Below, piece after piece: positions 32,920 to 33,815 of a stretch of DNA of 33,815 bases. The DNA is taken from the NCBI GenBank assembly GCA_024275045.1, contig JAJRZX010000020.1, positions 1-33,815 of the forward strand, given 5' to 3'. The position numbers were made by a program, and so were the translations under genes. The DNA is from Deltaproteobacteria bacterium (GTDB lineage Bacteria; Desulfobacterota; GWC2-55-46; JADFVP01). Each line of letters starts with the position of its first letter. Within the stretch, counting starts at the first letter, position 1. The notes below the pieces were generated by a model. It worked only from the letters and a program-made list of their open reading frames with translations, was not told the DNA's origin and searched no databases.

Positions 32920-33285
32920 ATGTTTTCGGTAGTGCAAAAGGGCGTTAATCGAGTTGATATTGAGTTAAGGGGCAAGCTTGACTCAGAAGAGATGAGAATT
33001 GCCCTTGATGAGCTGGTGAAAAAATCAGAGAATATAAAAAACGGCAGAATGCTTTACGAAATAGTGGACTTTCATATCCCCTCACTTGGCGCCATTGTAA
33101 TTGAATTAACACGCCTCCCCGTGATGTTAGGGCTTATGAAAAAGTTCGAGCGCGTAGCCCTCTTAACTGACGCGTCGTGGTTAAAAAAAGCAGGCGAGCT
33201 GGAGGGGCTTCTCTTTCCGGGGCTGGAGATTAAGGCCTTTAGCAGAGTCCAAAGATCCGAGGCAGAGGACTGGCTGGCCGCTTAA
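32920..33285 (+). CDS. SpoIIAA-like (STAS superfamily) protein
   Basis: 121 residues. It resembles the SpoIIAA-like STAS family: a beta strand opening (VNRVDIELRGKLDSEEM), a central helix-strand pattern (MLYEIVDFHIPSLGAIVIEL), then RVALLTDASWLKKAGELEG and a C-terminal EAEDWLA typical of that family. The family has no proven enzymatic role; membrane-associated or anti-sigma-factor-like binding has been suggested for STAS domains in general. AGAGGGGGG lies 6 nt before the ATG. It follows a 274-nt spacer in which I see no gene or clear promoter. Confidence 0.75.
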   Translation: MFSVVQKGVNRVDIELRGKLDSEEMRIALDELVKKSENIKNGRMLYEIVDFHIPSLGAIVIELTRLPVMLGLMKKFERVALLTDASWLKKAGELEGLLFPGLEIKAFSRVQRSEAEDWLAA

Positions 33286-33452
33286 CTCTGATTTATTATT
33301 CAATTGGCATGCACAAAGATTTACGCTCTAACCTGTGTATCTGAAGGCTGCGGTCTCTTAAGCAGGGTCTATCTACCCTCTCATCAACAGTATCTCATCC
33401 TGCCTTCTTACTTTAGTAGTTTTTAATAACCCTTTTACGGAGGCACTGCATT

Positions 33453-33815
33453 ATGTACTCTAACAGTATTACGGCTGAGAAAAAAAGAGTAGGTTCGGAT
33501 AAGGAGATAACCCTTAGGAGAAGAAACGAGCTTGTGGGACTTGCCGAGGCAAAGCTTAAGGAGGGGTTTGAGATTTACCACTGGGCAGCTGATATACACG
33601 GCATTAATATTGAGCTTAAGACAAACTCGGCCCACCTCTCGGATTTTTGGGTGGATAACTGGTACCCCGCATCCGGGGGGCGTCATGTCTTGTCCCACGG
33701 CACCATCTATGCCGTAATGGGCGTGGAGGGAGAGGAACCTCATGGATATTATCATCATGATACAAAGACAGCCATATTTATCAATACCGAGTACTACGGC
33801 CAGTGCAAATCATGG
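33453..33815 (+). CDS. Unrecognised protein, 3' end outside the window
   Basis: Open reading frame of 121 codons running past the end of the window, starting at an ATG with ACGGAGG 9 nt upstream, so it is a real gene start. The N-terminal ~30 residues are basic and polar (EKKRVGSDKEITLRRRNE). It then has EGFEIYHWAADIHGINIELK, a Trp-rich stretch (SDFWVDNWYPASGGRH) and a His-rich run (EEPHGYYHHDTKTAIFINTE) ending at QCKSW. No signal peptide or membrane helix is visible. I do not recognise the family. The preceding SpoIIAA-like gene lies 167 nt upstream. Confidence 0.7.
   Translation, partial: MYSNSITAEKKRVGSDKEITLRRRNELVGLAEAKLKEGFEIYHWAADIHGINIELKTNSAHLSDFWVDNWYPASGGRHVLSHGTIYAVMGVEGEEPHGYYHHDTKTAIFINTEYYGQCKSW

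Overview
This is a stretch of Gram-negative bacterial chromosome with ordinary, dense gene packing and moderate GC. It carries a complete set of type II secretion (T2SS) core genes, periplasmic c-type cytochromes, a lytic transglycosylase and housekeeping purine and tRNA genes. The many CxxCH cytochromes, a T2SS operon in the order E-F-G-H-I-J-K-L-M-C-D, a c-di-GMP (PilZ) protein and a very large secreted beta-helix protein fit an environmental, respiring bacterium of the Desulfobacterota/Nitrospirota type. That placement is inference from gene content only. No rRNA, tRNA, CRISPR array, transposase or phage gene was seen.

Layout. (1) 1-3028, plus strand: the 3' part of an MltF-like lytic transglycosylase with two solute-binding domains (it starts before the window), a small triheme c-type cytochrome and a YjbQ/UPF0047 protein. 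(2) 3189-4979: an M29 aminopeptidase (minus) divergent from a receiver-only response regulator (plus), with back-to-back promoters. (3) 5071-6390: tilS (plus), convergent with an unusual XRE-HTH + PilZ fusion (6572-7090, minus). A near-perfect CRP-type operator sits upstream of the fusion gene. (4) 7307-9615, minus: a three-gene cytochrome unit made of cytochrome b561 fused to a diheme cytochrome c domain, an SHP-like DUF1924 monoheme cytochrome, and a free-standing diheme cytochrome c. (5) 9707-20890, minus: the T2SS operon gspEFGHIJKLMCD, mostly with 4-nt overlaps or gaps of a few bases. (6) 21007-26282, minus: a strong terminator and a giant secreted protein gene that is split in two by what looks like the loss of one base; adding one base gives a single 1743-residue protein. 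(7) 26283-26945: a 663-nt regulatory-looking spacer rich in palindromes. (8) 26946-33815, plus: gamma carbonic anhydrase-like protein, Ppx/GppA phosphatase, guaB, a spacer full of inverted repeats, guaA, a LOG-family nucleotide hydrolase, a 65-residue protein, a SpoIIAA-like protein, and an unrecognised protein cut by the window end.

How the parts fit. gspE to gspD supply the cytoplasmic ATPase, inner-membrane platform, pseudopilus, GspC coupler and outer-membrane secretin. The prepilin peptidase is not in the window. The large exoprotein immediately upstream has a signal peptide and a secreted-protein architecture, so it is a natural candidate T2SS substrate (inference). The cytochrome unit resembles the known b561/DHC/SHP electron-transfer cluster, in which quinol electrons pass through DHC to the gas-ligand-binding SHP. 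guaB and guaA encode the two consecutive steps from IMP to GMP.

The points most worth a second look are the XRE-PilZ fusion with its CRP-like promoter, the b561-DHC fusion with a CX3CH haem site beside its own free-standing paralogue, the frameshifted giant exoprotein, and the palindrome-rich spacer upstream of it.
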